DNA of 64,000 nucleotides, taken from positions 1-64,000 of the forward strand of contig NZ_JOCF01000009.1 in assembly GCF_000720635.1 (NCBI RefSeq). Reading direction: 5' to 3'. Source of the stretch: Streptomyces sp. NRRL WC-3742 (GTDB lineage: Bacteria > Actinomycetota > Actinomycetes > Streptomycetales > Streptomycetaceae). The notes under the pieces are model-generated. The model was given only the letters and a program-made list of their open reading frames with translations, was not told where the DNA came from and searched no databases. Position 1 is the first letter of the stretch; each line of letters starts with the position of its first letter. Shown piece by piece: positions 7,359 to 15,735 of the stretch. Position numbers and translations under genes: made by a program.

Positions 7359-9146
7359 ATGAGGGCTCTGGCCCGTCTCGTACCGTCGTTGTTAGCCGCC
7401 ACGGCCCTGGTCTGGGCCACCACCGGCCCCGCCGGCGCGGCCTCGCCACCGCCCAAGGCCCCCGAGGCGGTGGGCTGGGGCGGCGCGGTGTCCACCGTCG
7501 ACGCGGACGCCACGGCCGCCGGCATCGAGGTGCTGCGCCAGGGCGGCAACGCCGTGGACGCGGCGGTGGCCGCGGCCGCCGCCCTCGGGGTCACCGAGCC
7601 GTACTCCTCCGGCATCGGCGGCGGCGGGTACTTCGTCTACTACGACCACGCCACCGGCCGGGTGCACACCATCGACGGCCGCGAGGTCGCCGGCCGCACC
7701 GCCGACTCCGGGCTGTTCCTGGAGGACGGCAAGCCGCTGCCCTTCGCCGACGCCGTCACCAGCGGCCTGTCCGTCGGAGTCCCCGGCACCCCCGCCACCT
7801 GGGACGCGGCGCTGCGCCAGTGGGGCAGGCGCTCGCTCGCCGACAACCTGCGCCCCGCCGAGCGGATCGCCGACAACGGCTTCGTCGTCGACGACACCTT
7901 CCGCGGCCAGACCGCCGACAACCTCGCCCGGTTCAAGGACTTCCCCGCCACCGCCAAGCTCTTCCTCCCCGGCGGCAAGCCCCCCGAGACCGGCAGCCTC
8001 CTGCGCAACCCCGACCTCGCCGCCACCTACCGGCTGCTCGGCAAGGACGGCGTGAACGCCTTCTACCGGGGCCAGTTGGCCGAGGACATCGCCGCCACCG
8101 TGCAGCACCCGCCGGTCGACCCGGCCTCGGGCCGCAAGGCCCGCCCCGGCAAGGTGGACGCCGCCGACCTCGCCGCCTACCAGGTGCGCCGCCAGGCCCC
8201 GACCCACGTCGCCTACCGCGACTACGACGTCTACTCGATGGCCCCCTCCAGCTCCGGCGGCACCACCGTCGGCGAGGCGCTGCACATCCTGGAGGACGGC
8301 GAACTGTCGGACTACAGCGCCACGCAGTACTACCACCACTTCCTCGAGGCGTCCCGGATCTCCTTCGCCGACCGCAACCGCTGGGTCGGCGACCCGGCCT
8401 TCAACGACGTCCCGACCAGGGAACTGCTCTCCGAGCGCTACGCCGCCTCCCGGGCCTGCCTGATCAGCCCCGACCGCGCCCTCACCAGCCCGCTCGCCCC
8501 CGGGGACCCACGCCACCCCGCCGACTGCGCCGACACCGGCCAGGCCGTCCCCGAGCCGTACGAGGGCCCCAACACCACCCACCTGACGGTCGCCGACCGC
8601 TGGGGCAACGTCGTCTCGTACACCCTCACCATCGAGCAGACCGGCGGCAGCGGCATCACCGTCCCCGGCCGCGGCTTCCTGCTCAACAACGAGCTCACCG
8701 ACTTCGACTTCGCCCCGCTCGCCCCCGGCGTCCCCGACCCCAACCTGCCCGGCCCCGGCAAGCGGCCGCGCTCCTCGATGTCGCCGACCGTCGTGCTGCG
8801 CGACGGCGAGCCGCTGCTCGCCACCGGCAGCCCGGGCGGCGCGACCATCATCACCACCACCCTGCAGGTGCTGCTGGGCCGCCTCGACCGGGGGCTGAGC
8901 CTGGAGCAGGCCATCGCCGCGCCGCGCGCCAGCCAGCGCAACAGTGCGGCCACCCAGGCCGAGCCGGGCTTCCTGGCGTTGCCCGAGCGGGCCCGGCTGG
9001 AGGCGTTGGGGCACACGTTCGCCTCCACGCCCGAGATCGGCGCCGCCACCGGCGTCGAGCGGCTGCCGGACGGCCGCTGGGTCGCCGCCGCCGAGCCGGT
9101 GCGGCGCGGGGGCGGCTCCGCGGCGGTGGTCACGCCCGCGCGCTGA
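7359..9146 (+). CDS. ggt: Gamma-glutamyltransferase, secreted
   Basis: Secreted Ntn-hydrolase of 595 residues that cleaves gamma-glutamyl bonds of glutathione-like compounds or transfers the glutamyl group. A signal peptide (MRALARLVPSLLAATALVWA, cleavage after GPAGAA) leads the protein. The family stretch GGNAVDAAVAAAAALGV lies near residue 67. The autoprocessing and nucleophile Thr is in NTTHLTVADRWGNVVS, followed by the substrate-binding FLLNNELTDFDF and SPGGATIITT. Codon 12, in the signal peptide, is TTA (7392-7394), the rare leucine codon read by the bldA tRNA, suggesting developmental control. A strong AGGAGG fixes the start. The heptamer array lies upstream. Confidence 0.95.
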   Translation: MRALARLVPSLLAATALVWATTGPAGAASPPPKAPEAVGWGGAVSTVDADATAAGIEVLRQGGNAVDAAVAAAAALGVTEPYSSGIGGGGYFVYYDHATGRVHTIDGREVAGRTADSGLFLEDGKPLPFADAVTSGLSVGVPGTPATWDAALRQWGRRSLADNLRPAERIADNGFVVDDTFRGQTADNLARFKDFPATAKLFLPGGKPPETGSLLRNPDLAATYRLLGKDGVNAFYRGQLAEDIAATVQHPPVDPASGRKARPGKVDAADLAAYQVRRQAPTHVAYRDYDVYSMAPSSSGGTTVGEALHILEDGELSDYSATQYYHHFLEASRISFADRNRWVGDPAFNDVPTRELLSERYAASRACLISPDRALTSPLAPGDPRHPADCADTGQAVPEPYEGPNTTHLTVADRWGNVVSYTLTIEQTGGSGITVPGRGFLLNNELTDFDFAPLAPGVPDPNLPGPGKRPRSSMSPTVVLRDGEPLLATGSPGGATIITTTLQVLLGRLDRGLSLEQAIAAPRASQRNSAATQAEPGFLALPERARLEALGHTFASTPEIGAATGVERLPDGRWVAAAEPVRRGGGSAAVVTPAR

Positions 9147-9307
9147 CGGCCGCCCGCGCCCCCGAGCGCCGGCCGAGCGCCGCTGGATTCCCGGACCGGA
9201 TCGCCGGGGCCGCCGGACCTGTCGGTCCTGGGCGGTATGTTCGGGGTGGTCCTCCCGCAGGGGAGGCCCACCCCGTCCGCGTCGAACCACCGGGAAGGCC
9301 GCCCGCA

Positions 9308-10111
9308 GTGACCGTCCGCATTGCCACCTGGAACATCAACTCCGTCACCGCACGGCTGCCCAAGCTCCTGGAGTGGCTGGAGAGCGCCAAGCCCGACGTG
9401 CTCTGCCTCCAGGAGCTCAAGTGCGCGGCCGACGCCTTCCCGTACGAGGAGGTGCGCGCCCTCGGGTACGAGACGGCCGCGCACGGCACCGGCCGGTGGA
9501 ACGGCGTGGCCATCGTCTCCCGGCTGGGCCTCGAGGACGTCGTGCGCGGCCTGCCCGGCCAGCCCGGGTACCTCGCGGACGGCGCCCTGCTGCCCGACGT
9601 CGAGCCCCGCGCCATCGCCGCCACCTGCGGCCCGGTGCGGGTCTGGTCGGTCTACGTGCCCAACGGCCGCGAGGTCGACCACGCGCACTACCACTACAAG
9701 CTGGAGTGGCTGGAGGCCCTGCGCGCGGCGAGCGTCGAGGACGCGGCGGGGGAGCGGCCCTTCGCCGTCCTCGGGGACTTCAACATCGCCCCCACCGACG
9801 AGGACGTCTACGACGTGGCCGCCTTCGAGGGCCTCACCCACGTTACCCCGGTCGAGCGCGCCGCCCTGGCCGCCCTGGACGGGATCGGTCTGCACGACGT
9901 GATGCCCCGCCCGCTCAAGTACGACCACCCGTACACGTACTGGGACTACCGCCAGCTGGCCTTCCCCAAGAACCGCGGGATAAGGATCGACCTCACCTAC
10001 GCCAACAAGCCCTTCGCCGACGCCGTCACCGACAGCTACGTCGACCGGGAGGCGCGCAAGGGCAAGGGCACCTCGGACCACGCTCCGGTCGTCGTCGACC
10101 TGGACCTGTGA
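9308..10111 (+). CDS. xth: Exodeoxyribonuclease III (AP endonuclease)
   Basis: DNA-repair nuclease of the exonuclease III / endonuclease-exonuclease-phosphatase superfamily, 267 residues. It cuts at abasic sites and removes 3' blocking groups. Visible motifs are IATWNINSV at the N-terminus, LCLQELK (metal-binding Glu), VYVPNGREVDH, LGDFNIAPTDEDVYD and the terminal TSDHAPVVVDL with the catalytic Asp-His pair. The GTG at 9308 places the first strand at residues 3-9 as in the family; a longer frame runs upstream through the ggt region and is not coding there. It lies 160 bp after ggt, whose end is followed by an 11-bp duplication (GAGCGCCGGCC type). Confidence 0.93.
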   Translation: MTVRIATWNINSVTARLPKLLEWLESAKPDVLCLQELKCAADAFPYEEVRALGYETAAHGTGRWNGVAIVSRLGLEDVVRGLPGQPGYLADGALLPDVEPRAIAATCGPVRVWSVYVPNGREVDHAHYHYKLEWLEALRAASVEDAAGERPFAVLGDFNIAPTDEDVYDVAAFEGLTHVTPVERAALAALDGIGLHDVMPRPLKYDHPYTYWDYRQLAFPKNRGIRIDLTYANKPFADAVTDSYVDREARKGKGTSDHAPVVVDLDL

Positions 10112-10279
10112 GCCGCGGGCCCCGATGTCACGCGGGGTGACGGGCGGTAACCCGAACGGTCCTGAGCGGTGGCCGCACCCCCGGTGGCTGCCTACCTTCA
10201 GGGAGTGACCGGGCACGGTTGTTCGACTACGGAGACATGGGAGTCCCCGGCCGTGCCCGAGAATCCCGGAGGTTCCGGC

Positions 10280-10882
10280 ATGCGCCCCACGCGTACGGCC
10301 GCCGCCGCTCTGATCGGCGCCGCGGTGCTGACCGGTCTGACGGCCCCCCTCGCATCGGCCAGGGACGGCTCGGCCTCGGTCAGCCCGTCCCAGGCCGCAC
10401 CGGGCCAGACCGTGACGGTCACGGTCTCCTGCGAGAAGTCGGACAAGCCCGACGCCAAGACCATCACCGCCCGCTCCGCCGCCTTCGAGGGCGGCCCCGC
10501 CACCCTCACCCTCGGCGCGGACGGCAAGCACACCGGCTCCGCCCGGCTGGCCGGCGAGCACGCCGGGGACAGCAAGGTGGACGGGACCTGCCCGGACGGC
10601 GGCGCCTTCTCGACCAGCGTCACCGTCACGGTCAGCAGCCTCTCCTCGCCCGACAAGGGGCTGGGCGACAAGGGCCTGGGCGACTGGGGCAAGGCGGCCG
10701 GGGAGTGGGCCGGCTCGCTCGGCCAGTCCGGCGCCGGGAGCCAGCAGGTCGCCCCGCACGGCGCCGTCCAGACGGGCCTCGGCGGCTCCGTCGCAGCGGA
10801 CCCGGCGGAGCTGGCCGGAGGGCTCGCCCTGGTGGCGGGCGGCGTCGGCGGCTTCTGGCTGCTCCGGCGGCGCGGTGCCTGA
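10280..10882 (+). CDS. Secreted surface protein with C-terminal anchor
   Basis: A 200-residue exported protein. The ATG at 10280 has GGAGG at 10268-10272 before it. The signal peptide is AAAALIGAAVLTGLTAPLAS, then a beta-rich domain beginning SASVSPSQAAPGQTVTVTV with two Cys (SCEK and GTCPDG) that could pair. A Gly/Asp/Lys repeat (DKGLGDKGLGDWGK) links it to a C-terminal hydrophobic helix (ELAGGLALVAGGVGGFWLL) ending RRRGA. The anchor resembles sortase-type tails, but no LPxTG or LAxTG motif is visible, so simple membrane anchoring is likelier. No function is assigned; such small immunoglobulin-like cell-surface proteins are common in streptomycetes. Confidence 0.8.
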   Translation: MRPTRTAAAALIGAAVLTGLTAPLASARDGSASVSPSQAAPGQTVTVTVSCEKSDKPDAKTITARSAAFEGGPATLTLGADGKHTGSARLAGEHAGDSKVDGTCPDGGAFSTSVTVTVSSLSSPDKGLGDKGLGDWGKAAGEWAGSLGQSGAGSQQVAPHGAVQTGLGGSVAADPAELAGGLALVAGGVGGFWLLRRRGA

Positions 10883-10907
10883 TGCCCGACGCCCCCGCCG
10901 CGCCGCA

Positions 10908-10953
10908 TCCGCCGCGCTGCCGGTCCCCTCACGGGCTCCGGCGGCGCGGCGGA
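10908..10953. terminator. Hairpin between convergent genes
   Basis: Inverted repeat of about 16 bp: TCCGCCGCGC (10908-10917) pairs with 10944-10953, and the inner TGCCGG pairs with CCGGCG-type bases, closing a loop of about 14 nt. It lies between the ends of the surface-protein gene and the YhhN gene. Confidence 0.65.
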
Positions 10954-10969
10954 CGCTGTGCGGGCGCTC

Positions 10970-11665
10970 CTACGCGGACGCCTCCTCGTCGTGGCGCAGG
11001 ATGCCGGTGGCCAGCAGGTACTGCGCCAGCACGTACGTCGCCATGATCCAGAACTGATGCCCCGGCAGCTCCCGCCACTTCGCCAGCTGAGTGGCGATCA
11101 GCGTGTCGGAGAGCAGGAACAGCGCCCCGCCCAGGCCCGTACGCCGGCCCAGGCCGGCCGAGGCGACCGCCGTCGAGGCCAGCAGCAGGCTGTAACCGGC
11201 CACCGGCACGCGCAGGTCCCCCAGATCCGGCCACAGCCGCCCGACCACGGCCGCCCAGGCCGTCGCGTACGCGGCCGCCACCACGAACGCCCGGCGGCGG
11301 TCCGTCAGCGCGCCGCGCCGCACGAACATCGCCACGTAGCAGACGTGCGCCGCCGCGAAGGAGCCCATTCCGGCCAGGAACGCGGTGTCGTCCTTGAGCT
11401 GGAGCAGCACGTCCCCGCCCGCGCTCAGCAGCAGCGCCGGAGCCAGCAGTTCCGGCGCCTTGCGCCCCTCCTGGGCGGCGGCCGTCACGCTGTGCGCGGC
11501 CAGCAGCGGCATCAGGGCGGGCTTGGTCGCGTTGCGCAGCACGGAGGACCCGGACAGGATCGCGCCCAGGTGCGTCGCGGAGGCGGCGGCGTACCCGCCC
11601 AGCAGGCTTGAGGCCGAACGGAGCCGCGCGCCGAGGACGGCACGGGTGGTCGTGCGAGGAGTCAT
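10970..11665 (-). CDS. YhhN family membrane protein (lysoplasmalogenase-like)
   Basis: Polytopic membrane protein of 231 residues with about seven or eight hydrophobic helices. Order and motifs fit the YhhN/TMEM86 family: KPALMPLLAAHSV near the N-terminus, LLLSAGGDVLLQLKDDTAFLAGMGSF centrally (the Asp-rich segment is conserved; shown here only for location), and LFLLSDTLIATQLAKW near the C-terminus. Eukaryotic relatives hydrolyse lysoplasmalogen vinyl ethers; the bacterial role is uncertain. The ATG at 11665 is chosen because the family core begins soon after; the longer upstream frame is spurious. Confidence 0.85.
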   Translation of the reverse strand: MTPRTTTRAVLGARLRSASSLLGGYAAASATHLGAILSGSSVLRNATKPALMPLLAAHSVTAAAQEGRKAPELLAPALLLSAGGDVLLQLKDDTAFLAGMGSFAAAHVCYVAMFVRRGALTDRRRAFVVAAAYATAWAAVVGRLWPDLGDLRVPVAGYSLLLASTAVASAGLGRRTGLGGALFLLSDTLIATQLAKWRELPGHQFWIMATYVLAQYLLATGILRHDEEASA

Positions 11666-11861
11666 GCGGGTCGCCTTCGAGTCCGGACGGTGGGGGAGGA
11701 ACGAAAGCCTAGGGGAGCGGATCCGGCCGCCGAAAGCCGGGGTTACCGGTGCGTAACCCCGGCGTGGCCCGGGGCGGGCGGTGAGGGCCGGGTGCGCATT
11801 TCGCCACGGCCTCCGTTGGTGCCACCGGGTGACGCGGGCAGCGTCTAGTCTGGTCCCCGAC

Positions 11862-13571
11862 ATGGAGCAGCAGGAGTACGCGATCGGCGCCACCCGGGTG
11901 GCCGCCGGCCGGACGGACGGGCGCAAGGGCGGGGTGGGGGCCACCGACGCCGCCGTCGCCGTACGCGAAGCGGCCCGCCCGGGCGGCGCCGCTGACGGTG
12001 CACCCGATGCCGTGCCCCCGACCCGCGCTGACGCCGGGCAGGCCCTGGACCCCGAGCTCTCGCCGGACCCGGGCCTGCTGCGCCTGGCCCACTGGTTCGC
12101 CGCCGCCACGCCCGGCACCGCCGACGACCTGTGCGCCGCCTCCTTCGGGCTGTACCCGGCCCGGCACTTCGGGGCCCCGGCGGACCCGGCCGCCGGAGCG
12201 CCCGCCGATCCCGACGTCAGCTGGTGGCACGGCCCGACGGCCCACGCCAGCGCCAGCCGCCGCACCCGTGAGGCCCAGGACTCCCGGGGCGAGGGCGCCC
12301 TGAGGCGGGCCCGGCTCGACGAGGCGGCGCTGCCCGTCGTCCGCTCGGGCGCCAAGCCGGGCCGCCCCGGTCGGCACCGCCGGCCCGAACGGGCGCAGCC
12401 GGGCGTGCGCCTCGCGCAGGACCGTTCCGTCCCCGAGGGGGTCGCCCAGAACGCCGCCGAGCTTCCGGGGGCCGAACGGCGGATCGCCGCGCGGCTGCTG
12501 CTCGCCCACCCGCTCGTCACCGCCTCCGGCCCGCACGCGGACGGTTTCCCGCTGATCCGCCGTCACCGCGACTGGCTCACCGAGCGGTTCGACACCCTGC
12601 TCGGCTACCGGCTGGTCGTCGGCCCCTGGCACGCCCGCCTGTGCAAGGCGGGCCTGGGGCCCGGCGGCGCCCGCCGCCTCGAGAACCCCGCCACCGGCAC
12701 GCCGTTCACCCCGGCCGCGTACGGCCAACTCGCCCTCGCCCTGGCCCTGTTGGTGGACGCGCCCGAGCAACTGCCCTACCGGCGCCTGCTCGACGCGATG
12801 CGCGCCGCCGCCCCCGAACTCGCGGCCGCGCCCGCCGACACCACGGCGGCGTTGGCCGCGCTCTCCAGCTGGCAGGTCCTCGGCGACCTGCCCGAGGACC
12901 CGGCGGACGGCGCCTTCGTCCTCACCGTCGACCGCGAACTCGCCCGCGCCGTGCCCGCCGGTCCGCCCGCCCTCGCGGACGGCCCCGCCGACCTCATCCG
13001 CCGCGCCTGCGAGGCCGAACCAGCCACCGCCGTACGGCGGTTGCTCGCCGAGACCCCCGCCGTGCTCGCCGCCGACCTGCCCGAGGACCGCCGCACCTGG
13101 CTGCACGAGCACCGGCTGAGCGGACCGGCGGCGCTGGCCGAGTTCCTGGGCCTGGAGACCGAACTGCGGGCCGAGGGCGTCGCACTGCTCGACCCCGCCG
13201 AGGAGCTCACCGACCTCGCCCTGCCCGGCACCGGCACCCTGGCCCGGGCGGCGCTGCTGCTGGTGGAGCGCCTGGTCGAGGAGGTCCGGCCGCTGCCCGG
13301 GGAGGCGGTGGAGGGGGACGTGCCCGTCGCCGACGCGCTGATAGACGGCGTCCTCGGGGACATCGCCGACGACCACGCCCTCCCGGCCCGCTACCTCGCC
13401 GACCGCACCGCCCTGCGCCGCGACGCCCTGGACCTCCTCCACCGCCTGGGCCTGATCACCCCCACCCCCCGCACCACCTGGCGCCTGCGCCCCCCGGCCG
13501 CCCGCTACGCCCCGGCCCCCGACCTCCGCCCCGCCCCCGGCAACGGCCGCCACTCCCGCCCCCACGCCTGA
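11862..13571 (+). CDS. Orphan DUF2398 protein with DUF2397-like N-terminal remnant
   Basis: 569 residues from the ATG at 11862. From about residue 205 it matches the pattern of TIGR02678/DUF2398 proteins (AERRIAARLLLAHPLVTASG, then FPLIRRHRDWLTERFDTLLG and YRLVVGPWHARL), and the length from there, about 360, fits a complete copy. Residues 72-125 (LLRLAHWFAAATPG, FGLYPARHFG, DVSWWHGP) resemble the C-terminal end of TIGR02677/DUF2397. DUF2397, DUF2398, DUF2399 and an SMC-like ATPase normally form one Wadjet-like cassette; no SMC or DUF2399 partner is present here. It may be a relic of a deleted cassette or a repurposed fusion. Residues 1-70 are Ala/Gly-rich and unrecognised. TAGTCT upstream (11845) is a possible -10. 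Confidence 0.75.
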   Translation: MEQQEYAIGATRVAAGRTDGRKGGVGATDAAVAVREAARPGGAADGAPDAVPPTRADAGQALDPELSPDPGLLRLAHWFAAATPGTADDLCAASFGLYPARHFGAPADPAAGAPADPDVSWWHGPTAHASASRRTREAQDSRGEGALRRARLDEAALPVVRSGAKPGRPGRHRRPERAQPGVRLAQDRSVPEGVAQNAAELPGAERRIAARLLLAHPLVTASGPHADGFPLIRRHRDWLTERFDTLLGYRLVVGPWHARLCKAGLGPGGARRLENPATGTPFTPAAYGQLALALALLVDAPEQLPYRRLLDAMRAAAPELAAAPADTTAALAALSSWQVLGDLPEDPADGAFVLTVDRELARAVPAGPPALADGPADLIRRACEAEPATAVRRLLAETPAVLAADLPEDRRTWLHEHRLSGPAALAEFLGLETELRAEGVALLDPAEELTDLALPGTGTLARAALLLVERLVEEVRPLPGEAVEGDVPVADALIDGVLGDIADDHALPARYLADRTALRRDALDLLHRLGLITPTPRTTWRLRPPAARYAPAPDLRPAPGNGRHSRPHA

Positions 13572-13590
13572 AGCACCCGGGGAAAGGCGA

Positions 13591-13624
13591 AAGCACCGCC
13601 GCCCCGTCGGGGCCAGCGGTGCTT
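13591..13624. terminator. Hairpin terminator after DUF2398 gene
   Basis: AAGCACCGC (13591-13599) pairs with GCGGTGCTT (13616-13624), and the inner GCCCC with GGGGC (13601-13605 with 13609-13613), around a 3-nt loop. It separates the convergent ends of the DUF2398 gene and the small membrane-protein gene. Confidence 0.75.
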
Positions 13625-13642
13625 GAAGACGGTACTGGGGTC

Positions 13643-13828
13643 CTACTTGCCCGTGCTGCCGGTGGCGGTCGTGGTGATCCCGTGCTGGACGGTCTCCACG
13701 GTGGCGCCGACGCCGAGCGTGCCCAGAAGGATCGAGGCGAGCACGGCGGAGCAGGCGAGCAGGCGGCGGTGGCGCTGGGGGAGCGGGAAGCGCTGTTCCT
13801 CGTAGGGCGCCGGAGGGTTGGCGGTCAT
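13643..13828 (-). CDS. Small single-pass membrane protein
   Basis: A 61-residue hypothetical. An N-terminal polar stretch (PPAPYEEQRFPLPQRHRRL) precedes one hydrophobic helix (LLACSAVLASILLGTLGVGA) and a Thr/Ser-rich tail, predicting a single-span protein with the N-terminus inside. It lies 121 bp downstream of the BCCT transporter on the same strand, but a hairpin lies between them, so co-transcription is doubtful. No clear ribosome-binding site was seen. Coding rests on composition and the clean hydrophobic segment; no family was recognised. Confidence 0.55.
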   Translation of the reverse strand: MTANPPAPYEEQRFPLPQRHRRLLACSAVLASILLGTLGVGATVETVQHGITTTATGSTGK

Positions 13829-13887
13829 GTCAGGGAGGGTTCCAGGGCGGTGTGAACGGTCGGTACGCGCGGGTGAAGTCCGGACGG

Positions 13888-13923
13888 GGGTTGGGCGTCG
13901 GTTGGCCGCGTACGCCCCAACCC
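13888..13923 (-). terminator. Possible terminator after BCCT gene
   Basis: GGGTTGGGCG (13888-13897) pairs with CGCCCCAACCC (13913-13923) with one bulged base. It sits just beyond the 3' end of the minus-strand BCCT transporter gene. Confidence 0.5.
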
Positions 13924-13949
13924 GGTGCCGGGCGGGGCGTACACGCAGG

Positions 13950-15593
13950 TCAGGGGCGGCTCCGGCGCTCGGCGAGGGCCTCGCCGACGGCCACCCGTAC
14001 GGCGTCGCGCAGGCCGTGCGCGGGGTGGAACCGGGAGGGGCCGGCGGCCGGGTCCTCCCGCAGTTCCTTGACCAGGGACACGCACAGCAGCAGCATCACC
14101 ACGACGAAGGGCAGTGCGACCAGGATCGTGGCGTTCTGCAGTGCGGTGAGCCCTCCGGCGAGCAGGAGGGCGGCGGCGACCCCGCCCATCAGCACGCCCC
14201 AGACGACCACCAGCCAGGTGCGCGGGTGCAGGGAGCCCCGGCTGGAGAGGGAGCCGAGCACCAGGGAGGCGGAGTCGGCGCTGGTGATGAAGAAGGTCAT
14301 GACGAGCAGCACCGCGACGACGCTGGTGAACGAGCCGAGCGGCAGCGCGTCCAGCATCTCGAACAGCGACGCCTCCGCGCCCCGGGGGATGGTGGCGACG
14401 AGGTCGGCGGTGCCGGTGGTGACGAGCCGGATGGCGGTGCCGCCCATGACGCAGAACCAGATGACGGTGGCTCCGCTGGGCACCAGCAGCACGCCGAGCA
14501 GGAACTGGCGGATGGTGCGGCCTCGGGAGATGCGGGCGATGAAGGTGCCGACGAAGGGGGCCCAGGAGAGCCACCAGGCCCAGTAGAAGATCGTCCAGGA
14601 GCCGAGCCAGTTCTCGTCGGTCAGCGCCCCGGTCTGGGTGGACATGGCGAGCAGGTCGGAGAGGTAGCCGCCGACGGTGGCGGGGACGGAGTCCAGCACG
14701 AAGACACTGGGCCCGAAGACGAAGACGAACAGCATGATCAGCGAGGCGAGGACGACGTTCGCCGTGGAGAGCCACTTGACGCCCTTGTGGACGCCGGAGA
14801 AGGCGGAGAGCACGAACGCGGCCGTGAGTGACCCGATGATGACCATCTGGACGTTCTGGGTGCTGCGGACGGAGGAGATGTAGCCGAGCCCGTCGGCGAC
14901 CTGCAGCGCGCCGAGGCCGAGGCTGGTCGCGGAGCCGAAGACGGTGGCGAAGACGGCCAGCAGGTCGATGGCCCGCCCCGGCCAGCCGTCCGCGCCGCGC
15001 TGCCCGAGCAGGGGCACGAACGCGGCGGAGATCCGGTTGCCGCGGCCCTTGCGGAAGGTGGTGTAGGCCAGCGCCAGGCCCCCGACGGCGTAGATCGCCC
15101 ACGGGTGCAGCGTCCAGTGGAAGAGGGAGAACTCCAGCGCCTGCTGGGCGGCCGCCGCGCTCTGCGGCTCGAGGCCGGAGCCGGGCTGCGGGGCCGCGAA
15201 GAGCTGGAGCGGTTCGCCCACGCCGTAGAACATCAGGCCGATGCCCATGCCGGCGCTGAACATCATGGCGACCCAGGCGAGGGTGGAGAACTCCGGCTCG
15301 TCGTCGTCGCGCCCGAGGCGGATGCGGCCGAAGCGGCTGAAGGCGAGCAGCACGGTGACGACGAGGAACACGTCGGCGGCGACGACGAACAGCCAGCCGA
15401 AGTTGTGCAGCACCCAGCCCAGCGCGGTGCCGGAGGCGCTGCCGAGCGAGTCCTGGGCGAAGACGCCCCAGGCGACGACCCCGAGCACCAGCACGGCGCT
15501 GACGCCGAACACCCACCGGTCGGTCGGGAGGGTCTCGGCGGGTTCGTCGGGCTCCTTCGCGCGCTGCTCGGTCTGCGGGGGCTGGCTGCTCAT
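13950..15593 (-). CDS. BCCT family transporter (choline/glycine betaine)
   Basis: Secondary transporter of 547 residues with about twelve membrane helices, importing betaine, choline or carnitine with Na+ or H+. The family hallmark is clear: MFSAGMGIGLMFYGVGEPL near residue 110 and FYWAWWLSWAPFVGTFIARI near residue 325, which holds the tryptophan-rich substrate box. The N-terminus has a 25-residue hydrophilic segment, and the C-terminus a short basic tail. The TetR gene upstream on the same strand and a dyad at 15607-15635, 14 bp before the start codon, suggest local repression. Substrate is not resolved beyond the family. Confidence 0.93.
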   Translation of the reverse strand: MSSQPPQTEQRAKEPDEPAETLPTDRWVFGVSAVLVLGVVAWGVFAQDSLGSASGTALGWVLHNFGWLFVVAADVFLVVTVLLAFSRFGRIRLGRDDDEPEFSTLAWVAMMFSAGMGIGLMFYGVGEPLQLFAAPQPGSGLEPQSAAAAQQALEFSLFHWTLHPWAIYAVGGLALAYTTFRKGRGNRISAAFVPLLGQRGADGWPGRAIDLLAVFATVFGSATSLGLGALQVADGLGYISSVRSTQNVQMVIIGSLTAAFVLSAFSGVHKGVKWLSTANVVLASLIMLFVFVFGPSVFVLDSVPATVGGYLSDLLAMSTQTGALTDENWLGSWTIFYWAWWLSWAPFVGTFIARISRGRTIRQFLLGVLLVPSGATVIWFCVMGGTAIRLVTTGTADLVATIPRGAEASLFEMLDALPLGSFTSVVAVLLVMTFFITSADSASLVLGSLSSRGSLHPRTWLVVVWGVLMGGVAAALLLAGGLTALQNATILVALPFVVVMLLLCVSLVKELREDPAAGPSRFHPAHGLRDAVRVAVGEALAERRSRP

Positions 15594-15606
15594 CGGACGG
15601 ACCTCT

Positions 15607-15635
15607 CGACATGCGGGCTTTCAGAGGGCATGTCG
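15607..15635. promoter_or_regulatory. Candidate TetR operator upstream of BCCT gene
   Basis: A perfect 8-bp inverted repeat, CGACATGC (15607-15614) and GCATGTCG (15628-15635), with 13-nt spacing, so half-sites are 21 bp apart, two helical turns. It lies between the TetR gene and the BCCT start, on the expected face for repression. Confidence 0.5.
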
Positions 15636-15735
15636 CACTATGTCCAGTTCCTCCCGGGAGCGGCGGGAGGGCGCGCCGGAGAGGCGGCGGGTGAGGACTT
15701 ACGTCCCGTCGCCCCCGCCGCCCCCGCCTTCCGTG

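Noticed and set aside
11709..13565. A 618-codon minus-strand frame opposite the DUF2398 gene
   Set aside because: Composition is Gly/Gln/Val-rich without domains, while the plus frame shows DUF2398-type blocks.
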